A program made the position numbers and the translations under genes. The notes below the pieces were generated by a model. That model was not told where the DNA came from, did no database searches, and was given only the letters and a program-made list of their open reading frames with translations. DNA of 32,814 bases. Source: Nitrospirota bacterium. GTDB taxonomy: Bacteria > Nitrospirota > Thermodesulfovibrionia > Thermodesulfovibrionales > UBA6898. The stretch lies in the NCBI GenBank assembly GCA_021783515.1, contig JAJXTV010000036.1:1-32814 (forward strand). The letters are read 5' to 3'. Positions 15,601 through 24,449 of this stretch are shown piece by piece (the stretch's first letter is position 1; each line of letters begins with the position of its first letter).

Positions 15601-15646
15601 TTGACACTTTTCCCCAATTTCGCTATATTATTATCTACCATGGTAG
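15601..15646 (+). promoter_or_regulatory. Consensus promoter and palindromic operator candidate at the TrmB gene
   Basis: TTGACA (15601-15606), a 17-base spacer and TATATT (15624-15629) form a near-consensus sigma70 promoter; transcription should start at about 15636. CTACCATGGTAG (15635-15646) is a perfect 12-base palindrome containing the start codon ATG (15640). It is a likely autoregulatory site for the TrmB-family protein. Confidence 0.7.
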
Positions 15647-16458
15647 TGAATAGCCTCGCAGACAGGCTTGCAGATGTGGGGCTCTCGGCATACGAAGCGA
15701 GGGCATACGTTGCGCTGCTCAGAAAGAACCCCCTGACCGCGTATGAGCTGGCCAAGGCTTCGGGGATCCCGACCTCGAAGGTATACGAAGTCCTCTCCCG
15801 GCTCACCGAGAAGAAGGTCGTATCCGCCCTCGGCGACGAGGGAACGCCCAAGTATTATCCGATGGACCCGGAGGAGTTCATCGAGCGGTTCAGAAGCGGG
15901 GTGGAGGCCAATCTGAGCGCCCTCAGAGAAGACCTCGCGGGCCTTTCCGGTAAGGCGTCAGTCTCTTATATCTGGAACGTTCTCGACCACGATTATCTCG
16001 TCGAAAAGGCCCACCGCACGATCCTCGACGCGCGAGAGACGCTTCTGGTGTCGATATGGAAGGAGGAACTGGCCTCGCTCGACCTCTTCTTCCGCCGGGC
16101 GGAAGAAAAAGGCGTGCGCATCGCGATGGTCCATTTCGGAACGCCGGCCGTCAGGATCGGACAGGTATACCCCCATCCTATAGAAGAGACCCTCTATGAG
16201 GAAAAAGGGGGCAGAGGACTCGTGATCGTGGCGGACTCGAAGACGGCACTGATGGCGACCCTCCACGATGACCGGCAGGTCGAAGGCGCCTGGAGCATCA
16301 ACAAGGGGTTCGTCACCCTTGCGGAAGATTATATCAAACACGACATATACATCATGAAGGTAGTGAGAAGATTCAATAGACAACTTATCGAAAAATTCGG
16401 TCCCCGGTACGAGCAGATGAGAAATGTATACCAGGACCAGGACAAGGAGACGGCATGA
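15640..16458 (+). CDS. TrmB-family transcriptional regulator
   Basis: 272 residues from ATG 15640. Residues about 6-80 are a winged helix of TrmB type (LADVGLSAYEARAYVALL, then YELAKASGIPTSKVYEVLSRL, KYYPMDPEEF). The C-terminal part (about 105-265) fits the TrmB effector region, with a phospholipase-D-like SIWKEELASL segment. TrmB regulators usually sense sugars or metabolites; the ligand is unknown. TTG at 15601 is rejected as the start because it is the -35 box of the promoter. The message would then have only about four bases before ATG, i.e. nearly leaderless; GTG 15646 is an alternative. The stop overlaps the aminotransferase ATG, so the regulator probably controls its own operon with that enzyme. 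Confidence 0.85.
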   Translation: MVVNSLADRLADVGLSAYEARAYVALLRKNPLTAYELAKASGIPTSKVYEVLSRLTEKKVVSALGDEGTPKYYPMDPEEFIERFRSGVEANLSALREDLAGLSGKASVSYIWNVLDHDYLVEKAHRTILDARETLLVSIWKEELASLDLFFRRAEEKGVRIAMVHFGTPAVRIGQVYPHPIEETLYEEKGGRGLVIVADSKTALMATLHDDRQVEGAWSINKGFVTLAEDYIKHDIYIMKVVRRFNRQLIEKFGPRYEQMRNVYQDQDKETA

Positions 16459-17306
16459 AAATCTATATCGACGGCACATACCACAGCAAAGACGAGGCGA
16501 AGATATCGGTCTTCGATCACGGGCTGCTTTACGGAGACGGCGTCTTCGAAGGCATACGGGCATATGACGGAAGGGTCTTCAGGCTGGCAGAGCATATCGA
16601 CCGCCTTTACGCAAGCGCAACGGCGGTAGCGCTGGAAATCCCTATGGCCAAAAAAGAGATGGCGTCTGCAGTAGTCGGAGCGGTCCACGAAAACGGGACG
16701 CAGGACGGCTATATCAGGCTGGTTGTGACGAGAGGGGCAGGGTCCCTCGGCCTGGATCCCTCATCATGCGGAAAACCGACGGTGATCATCATCGTGGGCG
16801 ATATTCAGCTCTATCCGAAAGAGTATTATCAAAAAGGTATACGGATCGTGACCGCAGCCACCCGCAGGATTCCCCCGGAATGCCTCGACCCCAGGATCAA
16901 ATCGCTCAACTACCTCAATAACATCATGGCGAAGGCAGAAGCGCGGCGTGCGGGAGCGCTCGAGGCGGTGATGCTGAACACACGGGGATATGTGGCGGAG
17001 TGCACCGCCGACAATATCTTCATCGTAAAAGACGGCCGGCTTCTCACGCCCCTTCCCTCCGACGGCGCGCTAGACGGGATCACGCGCAGGGCGGTGCAGG
17101 AGCTCGCGGCCGCAGGAGATATCGGCTGCATCGAAACAGCTCTCACCCAGTACGATCTCTACACCGCGGATGAATGCTTCATCACCGGCACGGGGGCCGA
17201 GGTGATGCCGGTGATCGGGATAGATGACCGCGCCATAGGGGAAGGGAAGCCCGGGCCGCTTACGCTGCGCCTGATCGATGCCTACCGGAAGCTCGTGGCG
17301 GAATGA
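16455..17306 (+). CDS. ilvE: Class IV branched-chain amino acid aminotransferase
   Basis: The 283-residue PLP enzyme of fold type IV has FDHGLLYGDGVFEGIRAY at 20-37, the catalytic Lys in DPRIKSLNYLNNI (about 149), and the cofactor-binding VAECTADNIFIV and LDGITRRAVQEL stretches. The overall pattern suits IlvE (transamination of leucine, isoleucine and valine), though D-amino acid aminotransferase and 4-amino-4-deoxychorismate lyase are close relatives. The start overlaps the TrmB gene stop (ATGA), indicating co-expression. Length is typical of short bacterial IlvE (about 285-300). Confidence 0.85.
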   Translation: MKIYIDGTYHSKDEAKISVFDHGLLYGDGVFEGIRAYDGRVFRLAEHIDRLYASATAVALEIPMAKKEMASAVVGAVHENGTQDGYIRLVVTRGAGSLGLDPSSCGKPTVIIIVGDIQLYPKEYYQKGIRIVTAATRRIPPECLDPRIKSLNYLNNIMAKAEARRAGALEAVMLNTRGYVAECTADNIFIVKDGRLLTPLPSDGALDGITRRAVQELAAAGDIGCIETALTQYDLYTADECFITGTGAEVMPVIGIDDRAIGEGKPGPLTLRLIDAYRKLVAE

Positions 17307-17365
17307 CGGACTGTGAAGCTGCGCCGAAAACCGCAGGGGCTCTAAGGGTATGCTAAGTCCCGGGC

Positions 17366-17941
17366 CTACCAGTTCTCCGCCGAAAGCTCGAAGTGCGCCT
17401 GGGGATGATCGCAGGCCGGGCATTTGGCGGGCGCTTCCTCACCCTCATGGATGTAGCCGCAGTTGCGGCATTTCCACTCCGCGGGCTTCTCCCGCTTAAA
17501 GGCGCGTGCCTTTCTGATGTTTTCGAGCAGCCCCAGATAGCGCTTTTCGTGCTGCCGCTCCGCAACCGCGATAGCACGAAATACCGCGGCGATGACGGGG
17601 AATCCTTCCTCATCGGCTGTCTTTGCAAATTCCGGGTACATTGTTTCATGTTCGTGCCGTTCACCTGCGGCTGCCGCGCCGAGGTTCACCACCGTGTCGC
17701 CTATCACGCCTGCGGGGAACGCAGCGGTCACCTCGGCATCTCCCCCTTCAAGGAGCTTGAAGAGACGCTTCGCGTGTTCCTTTTCGTTGTCCGCCGTCTC
17801 AAGAAAGAACCCGCATATCTGTTCGTAGCCCTCCTTCTTCGCCTGGGAGGCAAAGTAGGTATAGCGGTTCCTCGCCTGCGACTCGCCGGCGAAGGCGGTA
17901 AGAAGGTTCGTCTCGGTCCTTGTCCCTTTGATGCTTTTCAT
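17366..17941 (-). CDS. rbr: Rubrerythrin
   Basis: 191 residues, the classical length. The N-terminal ferritin-like four-helix domain (1-145) has the diiron ligands in AGESQARNRY, DNEKEHAKR, HEHETMYPEFA and AVAERQHEKRY. The C-terminal rubredoxin-like domain has WKCRNCGYIHEG and KCPACDHPQAHF, four Cys for one iron. Rubrerythrin reduces hydrogen peroxide to water in anaerobes and microaerophiles, fed by rubredoxin-type donors. It is a stand-alone gene, convergent with ilvE and divergent from the lipocalin gene; it is the best hint in the window of an oxygen-sensitive lifestyle. Confidence 0.96.
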   Translation of the reverse strand: MKSIKGTRTETNLLTAFAGESQARNRYTYFASQAKKEGYEQICGFFLETADNEKEHAKRLFKLLEGGDAEVTAAFPAGVIGDTVVNLGAAAAGERHEHETMYPEFAKTADEEGFPVIAAVFRAIAVAERQHEKRYLGLLENIRKARAFKREKPAEWKCRNCGYIHEGEEAPAKCPACDHPQAHFELSAENW

Positions 17942-18043
17942 ATGCGCACCTCATTTCTTGAATTCACTGCCGGCGCTGCGGAGCCGGCCGCATTACCCAA
18001 ATTCTATCACGAAAGGACGTGCAAAGACAGGCGGGGCGGCGCA

Positions 18044-18071
18044 TTGATAATATCGGCCTCCACGCTATAAT
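18044..18071 (+). promoter_or_regulatory. Sigma70-type promoter of the lipocalin-ABC operon
   Basis: TTGATA (18044-18049), a 16-base spacer and TATAAT (18066-18071), about 57 bases before the ATG at 18128. The rest of the divergent region 17942-18127 shows no further clear site. Confidence 0.65.
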
Positions 18072-18127
18072 ACTGGTATGCCGAACTCCGTCGATGAGCG
18101 CGAAGCCGGGAAGGACAGTCCGGGACG

Positions 18128-19177
18128 ATGAAACAGCTGCTGATCGCAGTGCTTCTCGCCGCCTCCTTCCCCGGAGGCGCACACGCGGAGGGGTTCAGGG
18201 AGATCACGAAGGACTATGCGCTGCAGTTTCCCGGGGACTTCTATTACCGCGACGGCTACCGGCTCCAGTGGTGGTACTTCACCGGCCACCTCTTCACTGC
18301 CGAAGGGACGGAATTCGGCTACGAACTCACCTTCTTCGTCGCCGGGGTCCAGAGAAAGGAGTCCCCGTCTCGGTTCATGGTCCGCAACATCTATATCTCA
18401 CACTTCTCCGTTTCGGACGTGACAGGAGATTCGTATTCCTCCTTCGACCGCGCCGACAGCGGCGCGTACGGCTTCGCCGGGGCGGACGACAGCAGGCTGC
18501 ATGTATGGGTGGACGACAATCAGCTGGAAGGGACGACGACAAGGATGATTCTTCGGGCCTCCGGGGGAGACAAGGCGATCGACCTGACGCTGGTCCCGAT
18601 AAGGCCTGTTGTGCTCAACGGCGTCAAAGGGTATTCGAGAAAGTCGGAAGAATCGCCGGAAATCGCGTCCTGGTATTTTTCCTATCCGGACTTAAGGACG
18701 GAAGGCACCCTCACAATCGGAGGCGCCGCGCGTGCGGTGAAAGGGAAAAGCTGGTTCGACCGTGAGATCTCTTCCGAAACGATGGGGAAAAGCGGGAATG
18801 GATGGGACTGGTTCTCCCTGCAGCTCGACGACGGCCGGAACGCGATGCTCTATCTCATGAGGAAGAAGGACGGCACGTATGACAGGTACTCCTCCGGCAC
18901 ATTCGTTTATGCCGACGGCCGGTACCGCCGTCTCGCACTCGGGGATTTCAGCGTCGCGGCGCAGGGGCGCTACACCTCGAAAAAGACCGGGGCGGTATAT
19001 CCGTCAGGCTGGAGGGTCATGATCCCGTCTGAGCATCTCGATCTGCGGATAACTCCCCTCATCCGGGACCAGGAGTTCGTCGCCTCTTCATCGACCGGGA
19101 CCCGTTATTGGGAGGGAGACTGCGGCGTCTCCGGCTCGGCAGCCGGGAGGGCTTACGTGGAACTGACGGGCTACTGA
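18128..19177 (+). CDS. Secreted AttH/CrtC-like lipocalin-fold protein
   Basis: 349 residues with a signal peptide (cleavage after AHA at about residue 20). The conserved LQWWYFTGHL near 38-47 and SWFDREISSE followed by GWDWFSLQLDDGR near 205-235 are hallmarks of the CrtC/AttH family of paired lipocalin-like domains. Despite the carotenoid hydratase relatives, family members next to an ABC ATPase and FtsX-type permease (AttEFGH-type clusters) are thought to act as periplasmic partners of an exporter. Carotenoid hydratase activity is unlikely here because no carotenoid genes are present. The stop overlaps the ATPase start (TGATG). Confidence 0.82.
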   Translation: MKQLLIAVLLAASFPGGAHAEGFREITKDYALQFPGDFYYRDGYRLQWWYFTGHLFTAEGTEFGYELTFFVAGVQRKESPSRFMVRNIYISHFSVSDVTGDSYSSFDRADSGAYGFAGADDSRLHVWVDDNQLEGTTTRMILRASGGDKAIDLTLVPIRPVVLNGVKGYSRKSEESPEIASWYFSYPDLRTEGTLTIGGAARAVKGKSWFDREISSETMGKSGNGWDWFSLQLDDGRNAMLYLMRKKDGTYDRYSSGTFVYADGRYRRLALGDFSVAAQGRYTSKKTGAVYPSGWRVMIPSEHLDLRITPLIRDQEFVASSSTGTRYWEGDCGVSGSAAGRAYVELTGY

Positions 19178-19821
19178 TGATCGAACTGCATGACGTAGAG
19201 AAATATTACGGAAAGAACGCCGTCCTCAAAGGCGTCGACCTGGAGGTGGCGAAAGGGGAATTCGTCGCGGTCGCGGGCAGCTCCGGGTCGGGGAAATCGA
19301 CGCTCTTGAACCTCATCGGCGGAATGGACAGACCCGAGAAGGGAAGGATCGTCGTGCAGGGGGCCGAGATCTCCTCCTACCCCGACGAAAAGCTCACCCT
19401 TTACAGAAAACGCGGGATCGGGTTCGTCTTTCAGTTTTTCAACCTCCTCCCGAACATAACCGTTTTCGAAAATGTGAGGATCCCCCTTCTCCTCAACGGG
19501 GTCGGAGAGACAGAGAGGGTCTCCCTTTTTCTGGCGCGGATCGGCCTCGAGGGAAAGGAGTCACGATATCCGCACGAGCTTTCAGGCGGGGAGCAGCAGC
19601 GCGTCGCCATCGCCCGGGCGCTCGTCCATGATCCCGCGATCATCCTTGCCGACGAGCCGACCGGGAGCCTTGACAGCCGGACCGGAGAGGCGATCATGGG
19701 ACTGATGAAACAGCTCATTCGGGAAGAGGCGAAGACGATAGTCCTCGTCACCCATGAGGAATATGTCTCCCGGCATGCGGACAGGACGGTCAGGATCAAA
19801 GACGGGGTGATCGCCGCGTGA
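19177..19821 (+). CDS. ABC transporter ATP-binding protein (LolD/MacB type)
   Basis: 214 residues, with Walker A AGSSGSGKST (about 36-45), Q-loop FVFQFFNLLP, signature LSGGEQQRVAIARAL near 135-149 and Walker B IILADEPTGSLD. The switch His is in LVTHEE. This belongs to the group that energises LolCDE, MacB and AttEFG-type permeases, which do mechanical work on periplasmic or membrane substrates rather than importing solutes. ATG 19177 is used because the longer frame from 19108 runs inside the lipocalin gene. It overlaps both neighbours by one to four bases. Confidence 0.93.
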   Translation: MIELHDVEKYYGKNAVLKGVDLEVAKGEFVAVAGSSGSGKSTLLNLIGGMDRPEKGRIVVQGAEISSYPDEKLTLYRKRGIGFVFQFFNLLPNITVFENVRIPLLLNGVGETERVSLFLARIGLEGKESRYPHELSGGEQQRVAIARALVHDPAIILADEPTGSLDSRTGEAIMGLMKQLIREEAKTIVLVTHEEYVSRHADRTVRIKDGVIAA

Positions 19822-22343
19822 CGAGCCGGGAGCTCTTCAGGCTCTTCGTTCTCAGGAACATGAGGGCAGAGAAATTCCTCACCCTCCTGTCGATTCTCGG
19901 GGTCGCCCTTGGGATAGGGCTCTTCGTCAGCGTAAAAGTGGCCTCGGACCGGGCGGTGGCATCCTTCGAGGCAGGAGTCAGGGGAGTAGAGCCGCATACA
20001 AACTATGAAATCCTCGACACGGCAGGGACGGATTTTCCCGAGGGCATCTACGCGCGGGTAAGGCATGCCGCCCCGGAGAGCTTCCCGGTCCTGGCGGTCG
20101 ACGGATATCTGCCCTCCCTGCATGATACCGTCGCGATCAGCGGAATCGATATCGTCAGGTCCGCGCGGTTCCTGGACCTCGCCCCCTCCTCCGGAGCCGG
20201 GTACGGGGACCTCTTTACGGTACCCGGCGGGGTCGTCATCACGAAGCGGTTCGCCGTCTCCCATGCGCTCAGGAAAGGGCAGAGCGTAGAGGCTCTCGTC
20301 TACGACAGGACCCGCCGCCTGAGCGTCGTCGGGATCATCGACAGACCCGGTCTCCCGGCCGACACCTTCATCATGGACCTCGGCAACTTCCAGAATTATT
20401 TCGGCAAAGCGGGGTATCTCTCGCGCATCGACGTCGCCGCCTCATCAAAGGCCGTTTCGGAGATCGAGCTTCTTCTTCCTTCTTCCCTGTCGCTCCAGCC
20501 GAAGGCGCAGCTGATAGAGAACCGGAAGGCGCTTGTGAAGTCGTTCCGCTATAATCTTCAGTTCGTGAGTCTCATCGCCATACTGGTCGGCATATTTCTC
20601 CTCTACAACACCATCTTCATATCGGTCGTAAAACGGAGGACCGAGATCGGGATATTGCGCGGCCTCGGAATGACGAGGAGAACCGTTCTTCTTCTCTTTA
20701 CATCCCAGGGCCTCGCCCTCGGACTGACCGGCTCGATCATCGGGACGGTCTTCGGACAGGCGGCCGCGTATTTCTCGACGGCGGCGGTCCAGAAGACGAT
20801 CTCGACGATGTACGGGGCGATCTCGATATCCGACTACCTCGTATCTCCGGCCGACATCCTCCTTGCCCTTGGGCTCGGCCTGGCCGTCTCCCTGACGGCG
20901 TCCGCCATCCCTGCTTACGAGGCGTCGCGCGTCAGGCCGACCGAGAGCGCGAAGGAAGGCACCTTCGAGTCGAAATACCGGGGCCGCCGCAAAGCGTTTG
21001 CCACGGCGGGGGCCGTCCTCCTGCCGATGGGATGCCTCCTCTCCTGGATCGACTATCACTCAAAGCCGTTCGATTTCCCCTTTCTCTCGTATGGGGGCAT
21101 CCTCCTGCTCATCCTCGGGGCGACCTTCCTCTCCCCCTCCTATCTGTCGCTCCTCCTGCGGCTCCTGAAACGGCCGATAGAAAGGGTCTTCCGGACGACC
21201 GGAGGACTGACGGTGGCGGACATGCGGGGGAGCGTCTACCGTCTTTCCGTGGCGCTTATGAGCGTAGCGATCAGCTGCAGCCTGATCTTCTCACTCCTGA
21301 CTCTCATTTTTTCGTTCAGAAATTCCCTGAAGCAGTGGATCGGCAGGAACATCGCGGCTGACGTCTACGTCAAGCCGGCGTCCTGCAAATCGAACTTCTG
21401 CTACTTCCCTCTCTCCGGAGAACTCGTAAAGACCATCGAGGACCTGCCGGAAGTCGCGGGTGTCGACAGGTTCAGAACGCTCATGATCGACTTCAGGGGC
21501 AGGAAGATCGTGGCCGGCTTCGGAGACAGGGGGATCAGAAAGAGGCTCGGGAGGGAGGGCGGTGGCAAAGAAGACCGGATCCGCGAATATCCCGGAGACG
21601 GGAGAATCGTCGGCATATCGAAATACCTCGGGGTCAAATACGGGCTCAGGCCGGGCGACCGCATCACGCTCGATACACCGAAGGGAAAGAAGCGCTTTAC
21701 GGTAGTCGACGTCTTCAGCAGCTATTCGACCACCTCGGGATTCATCTATCTCGACAGAAAGTGGCTGAAAGAGGACTGGGGGCTCGACGATGCGACCCAG
21801 TTGGGCGTCTATCTCCGGAAAGGGACTGCCACGAAGCGCGTCATCACCAGGCTGAAGGCGACTCTGCTGCCTCGTTACTCTCTTGAGATCACCGATACGG
21901 CCGAATTGAGGCAAAGCGTCCTGTCGATCTTCGACCGGACGTTCGCGATCACCTATGCGATCGAGCTCATCTCGATCGCCGTCTCTCTGATCGGCGTCAT
22001 CAACACCCTTCTTGCCATGGTGCTCGAACGGAAGCGCGAGCTGAGCATCTTCCGGTACCTCGGGGGAAGCTGGAACCAGATACGCGCGATGCTCGTGCTG
22101 ACCGCAGGCATCGTCGGCGCCGCAGGGATCCTCATGGGAGGGGTGATCGGGCCTGTAATGAGCGTGATCTTCATCGAAGTGATAAACGCGATATCATTCG
22201 GGTGGGAGATAGCCTTTCAGGTTCCGGCCTTCCCCCTGGCGGCGGTGACAATCTCCCTCTTTTTGACGACGCTCGCCGCAGGACTGCTTCCGCTGAACGT
22301 AGCGCGCAGGATAGACCCGAAACGGTTCATCAGCTTTGAATAG
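19818..22343 (+). CDS. ABC transporter permease with two FtsX domains
   Basis: 841 residues. An N-terminal membrane segment (about 22-40) is followed by a periplasmic MacB-PCD-like domain. Then come an FtsX domain with three membrane segments (about 250-380), a second periplasmic domain (about 500-690) after extra membrane segments near 390-490, and a C-terminal FtsX domain (about 700-830). The glycine-rich GILRGLGMTRR and LSIFRYLGGSWNQIRAML cytoplasmic loops are the coupling helices typical of FtsX. Start GTG 19818 overlaps the ATPase stop. With the lipocalin and ATPase it forms a three-gene AttEFGH-like exporter or lipoprotein/lipid handling complex in the inner membrane; substrate unknown. 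Confidence 0.9.
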   Translation: MTSRELFRLFVLRNMRAEKFLTLLSILGVALGIGLFVSVKVASDRAVASFEAGVRGVEPHTNYEILDTAGTDFPEGIYARVRHAAPESFPVLAVDGYLPSLHDTVAISGIDIVRSARFLDLAPSSGAGYGDLFTVPGGVVITKRFAVSHALRKGQSVEALVYDRTRRLSVVGIIDRPGLPADTFIMDLGNFQNYFGKAGYLSRIDVAASSKAVSEIELLLPSSLSLQPKAQLIENRKALVKSFRYNLQFVSLIAILVGIFLLYNTIFISVVKRRTEIGILRGLGMTRRTVLLLFTSQGLALGLTGSIIGTVFGQAAAYFSTAAVQKTISTMYGAISISDYLVSPADILLALGLGLAVSLTASAIPAYEASRVRPTESAKEGTFESKYRGRRKAFATAGAVLLPMGCLLSWIDYHSKPFDFPFLSYGGILLLILGATFLSPSYLSLLLRLLKRPIERVFRTTGGLTVADMRGSVYRLSVALMSVAISCSLIFSLLTLIFSFRNSLKQWIGRNIAADVYVKPASCKSNFCYFPLSGELVKTIEDLPEVAGVDRFRTLMIDFRGRKIVAGFGDRGIRKRLGREGGGKEDRIREYPGDGRIVGISKYLGVKYGLRPGDRITLDTPKGKKRFTVVDVFSSYSTTSGFIYLDRKWLKEDWGLDDATQLGVYLRKGTATKRVITRLKATLLPRYSLEITDTAELRQSVLSIFDRTFAITYAIELISIAVSLIGVINTLLAMVLERKRELSIFRYLGGSWNQIRAMLVLTAGIVGAAGILMGGVIGPVMSVIFIEVINAISFGWEIAFQVPAFPLAAVTISLFLTTLAAGLLPLNVARRIDPKRFISFE

Positions 22344-22367
22344 GAGAATTTCCGGCCTGATCGGTTA

Positions 22368-24449
22368 TTAATGCAGACCCGTGCCCGCAAGGGCCTTTTT
22401 CACCGCCTCGGCCAGCGTCCGGACAACAAAAGGCTTATGGATGAGGTCGCAGATTCCGGCCTTCCCGAACTCCTCCCTCTCCGAGAGGATCGGATAGCCG
22501 CTCAGGGCGATGATCCTGACGGAAGGATACCCCGCTTTAATGGAGCGGCTGAGTTCCAGCCCTCCCATCTCCGGCATAACGAGATCGGTAATCACAAGCC
22601 TGATCGCTTCCGCATGGTCTTCAAGGAGCGAGAGGGCCTCCTTCCCGTTGCGCGCGACAAAGATCGTGTAGCCCAGCTTTTGCAGCTTCCGCTCGATGAG
22701 GCTGCGCACCGATTCGTTGTCCTCTACAACGAGAATCGTCTCCTCCGCACCCTTGGGGACCGAAGGCCCTCTCCCTGACCGCCGCGCCTCCTTCGGCAGA
22801 TCGTGCGCCGGAAGATACAGGAGGAAAGAACTTCCCCGGCCCGCCTTCGTGCGGACGTCGATGAACCCTTCGTGCTGTTTGACGATGCCGTAGACCTGCG
22901 AGAGCCCGAGGCCGGTCCCCTTCCCGACCTCCTTCGTCGTAAAGAACGGCTCGAATATATGGGCGAGCGCCTCGGACGTGATCCCGGTACCCGTGTCCGC
23001 CACCGCCAGCACGATCCAGTCGCCGTGCGGCATCTCGGGGACCGGCGCCGGCTGGTCGGGGCCCACGGTGAGTCTCGAAAGAGAAAGCGACAACGTTCCT
23101 CCGTGGGGCATCGCGTCCCTTCCGTTGAGAATGAGATTCGCAAGAATCTGCTGGATCTTTGCCGGATCGGCCCAGATCATGTATCCGCCGGGCTTGCAGT
23201 CGACGGAGATATGGATATTCTCGGGGATCGTCCTTCTGATGAATTTCGAGAATTCCCTGAGGAAAAGGAGCAGGTCGAGAGACTTCATCTCGCTCATCGA
23301 CTTTCGGCTGAAATCGAGTATCTGACGGATCAGTTGCGCCGCCCGCTGCCCGTTCTGCAGAATCGCCTGGAGCATGTCCCAGTCCTCTTTCGGCAGATCG
23401 CTGTCGGAGAGCATCAGTTCTGCAAACCCGATGATGCTGGTGAGAATATTGTTGAAGTCATGGGCGATACCCGCGGCCAGCTGCCCCACCGCCGCCAGCC
23501 GCTCCTGTGAGTGGATCCGCTCTTCGAAAAACCTCTCCTCGGTAACGTCCTTCAATACCAGAACGATCCCGCTTACAGTATGGCCCTGATGGACCGTCCT
23601 GCCGGCGATCTCGAATACGTATTTCGACGGCTCTCCGATCGCCACCTCGTGCCATATGATCTGGGGAGCAGAGGCGAGAAAGCCCTTCAGGCTTCTGCCG
23701 GCGATCTGTTCGACCACCTCGCCCGCGCCCTGGCCGGTGAGCGTCCGGAGGTGGTCCCTTCCCCGCTCATTGGCGAAAACGACCATCTGCCGGTCATCGA
23801 GCAGCACGACGCCCTCCGGCACATGGTCCACAAGGGTATTGAGTGTCGAGAGCAGCTTCTTCAGCTCGACCTCGGCCTCTTCCCGGACAGAGACCTCGTG
23901 CTGGAGACGCTCGTTCACCGCCACCAGATCCGCGGTCCTCTGCAGCACCCTCGTCTCAAGTTCGGCCCGGGCCGCCAAAAGCGCATCTTCCGCCTTCTTC
24001 CTCTCTTTGATCTCGTCCAGGGCCTGGTCGCGCATCGCCCGGTACCCCTGTATTCTGTGGGTGAGATCGGTAACGTCCTGCATCGCGAGGAGGGCATAGA
24101 CGTCGCTCCGGTCAGAGGAATGAACCGAGGTGACGGTAGTATGCTGGATCCTCATCTTGCCGTGGTTCAAAGGAGCGGGGATCAGATAATTATGCAGCTG
24201 CGAGGAGAATATCGAAGGAGGTCCTCCCTCGAAAATCGTCTGGAGCCTTCCCGAGTACTTCGGCCCGCTCAGGTGGGGGAAATGTTCCAGAAGATTGCCT
24301 CCCACGATGCCGTCGCGGGAGATGCCGGTCCAGTCCTCGAGACAGCGGTTCCAGTAAAGCACGCAGAAGTCCTTCCTGAGCACGCAAAGACCGATCGGCA
24401 CCTGATCGAGAACGCTAAACTGTGCCGCTGCCGCGTCGATCTCTGTCAT
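22368..24449 (-). CDS. PAS hybrid histidine kinase with C-terminal receiver
   Basis: 693 residues, cytoplasmic. PAS 1 lies at about 12-130 and a long coiled coil at about 135-205. PAS 2 (about 210-310) includes DHVPEGVVLLDDRQMVVFAN. The H-box LAAGIAHDFNN places His at 330. HATPase motifs NLILNGRDAMPHGG, ADTGTGI and GKGTGLGLSQVYG follow. The receiver starts near 575 with phosphoacceptor Asp622 (VITDLVMPEMGG) and IHKPF. Its start overlaps the end of the CheC gene by 35 bases, so the two are translationally linked. It is the likely phosphate source for the CheY-like protein upstream. Confidence 0.92.
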   Translation of the reverse strand: MTEIDAAAAQFSVLDQVPIGLCVLRKDFCVLYWNRCLEDWTGISRDGIVGGNLLEHFPHLSGPKYSGRLQTIFEGGPPSIFSSQLHNYLIPAPLNHGKMRIQHTTVTSVHSSDRSDVYALLAMQDVTDLTHRIQGYRAMRDQALDEIKERKKAEDALLAARAELETRVLQRTADLVAVNERLQHEVSVREEAEVELKKLLSTLNTLVDHVPEGVVLLDDRQMVVFANERGRDHLRTLTGQGAGEVVEQIAGRSLKGFLASAPQIIWHEVAIGEPSKYVFEIAGRTVHQGHTVSGIVLVLKDVTEERFFEERIHSQERLAAVGQLAAGIAHDFNNILTSIIGFAELMLSDSDLPKEDWDMLQAILQNGQRAAQLIRQILDFSRKSMSEMKSLDLLLFLREFSKFIRRTIPENIHISVDCKPGGYMIWADPAKIQQILANLILNGRDAMPHGGTLSLSLSRLTVGPDQPAPVPEMPHGDWIVLAVADTGTGITSEALAHIFEPFFTTKEVGKGTGLGLSQVYGIVKQHEGFIDVRTKAGRGSSFLLYLPAHDLPKEARRSGRGPSVPKGAEETILVVEDNESVRSLIERKLQKLGYTIFVARNGKEALSLLEDHAEAIRLVITDLVMPEMGGLELSRSIKAGYPSVRIIALSGYPILSEREEFGKAGICDLIHKPFVVRTLAEAVKKALAGTGLH

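Noticed and set aside
15601-15639. TTG 15601 as start of the TrmB gene
   Set aside because: That TTG is the first part of the TTGACA -35 box, so it cannot be in the mRNA made from this promoter.
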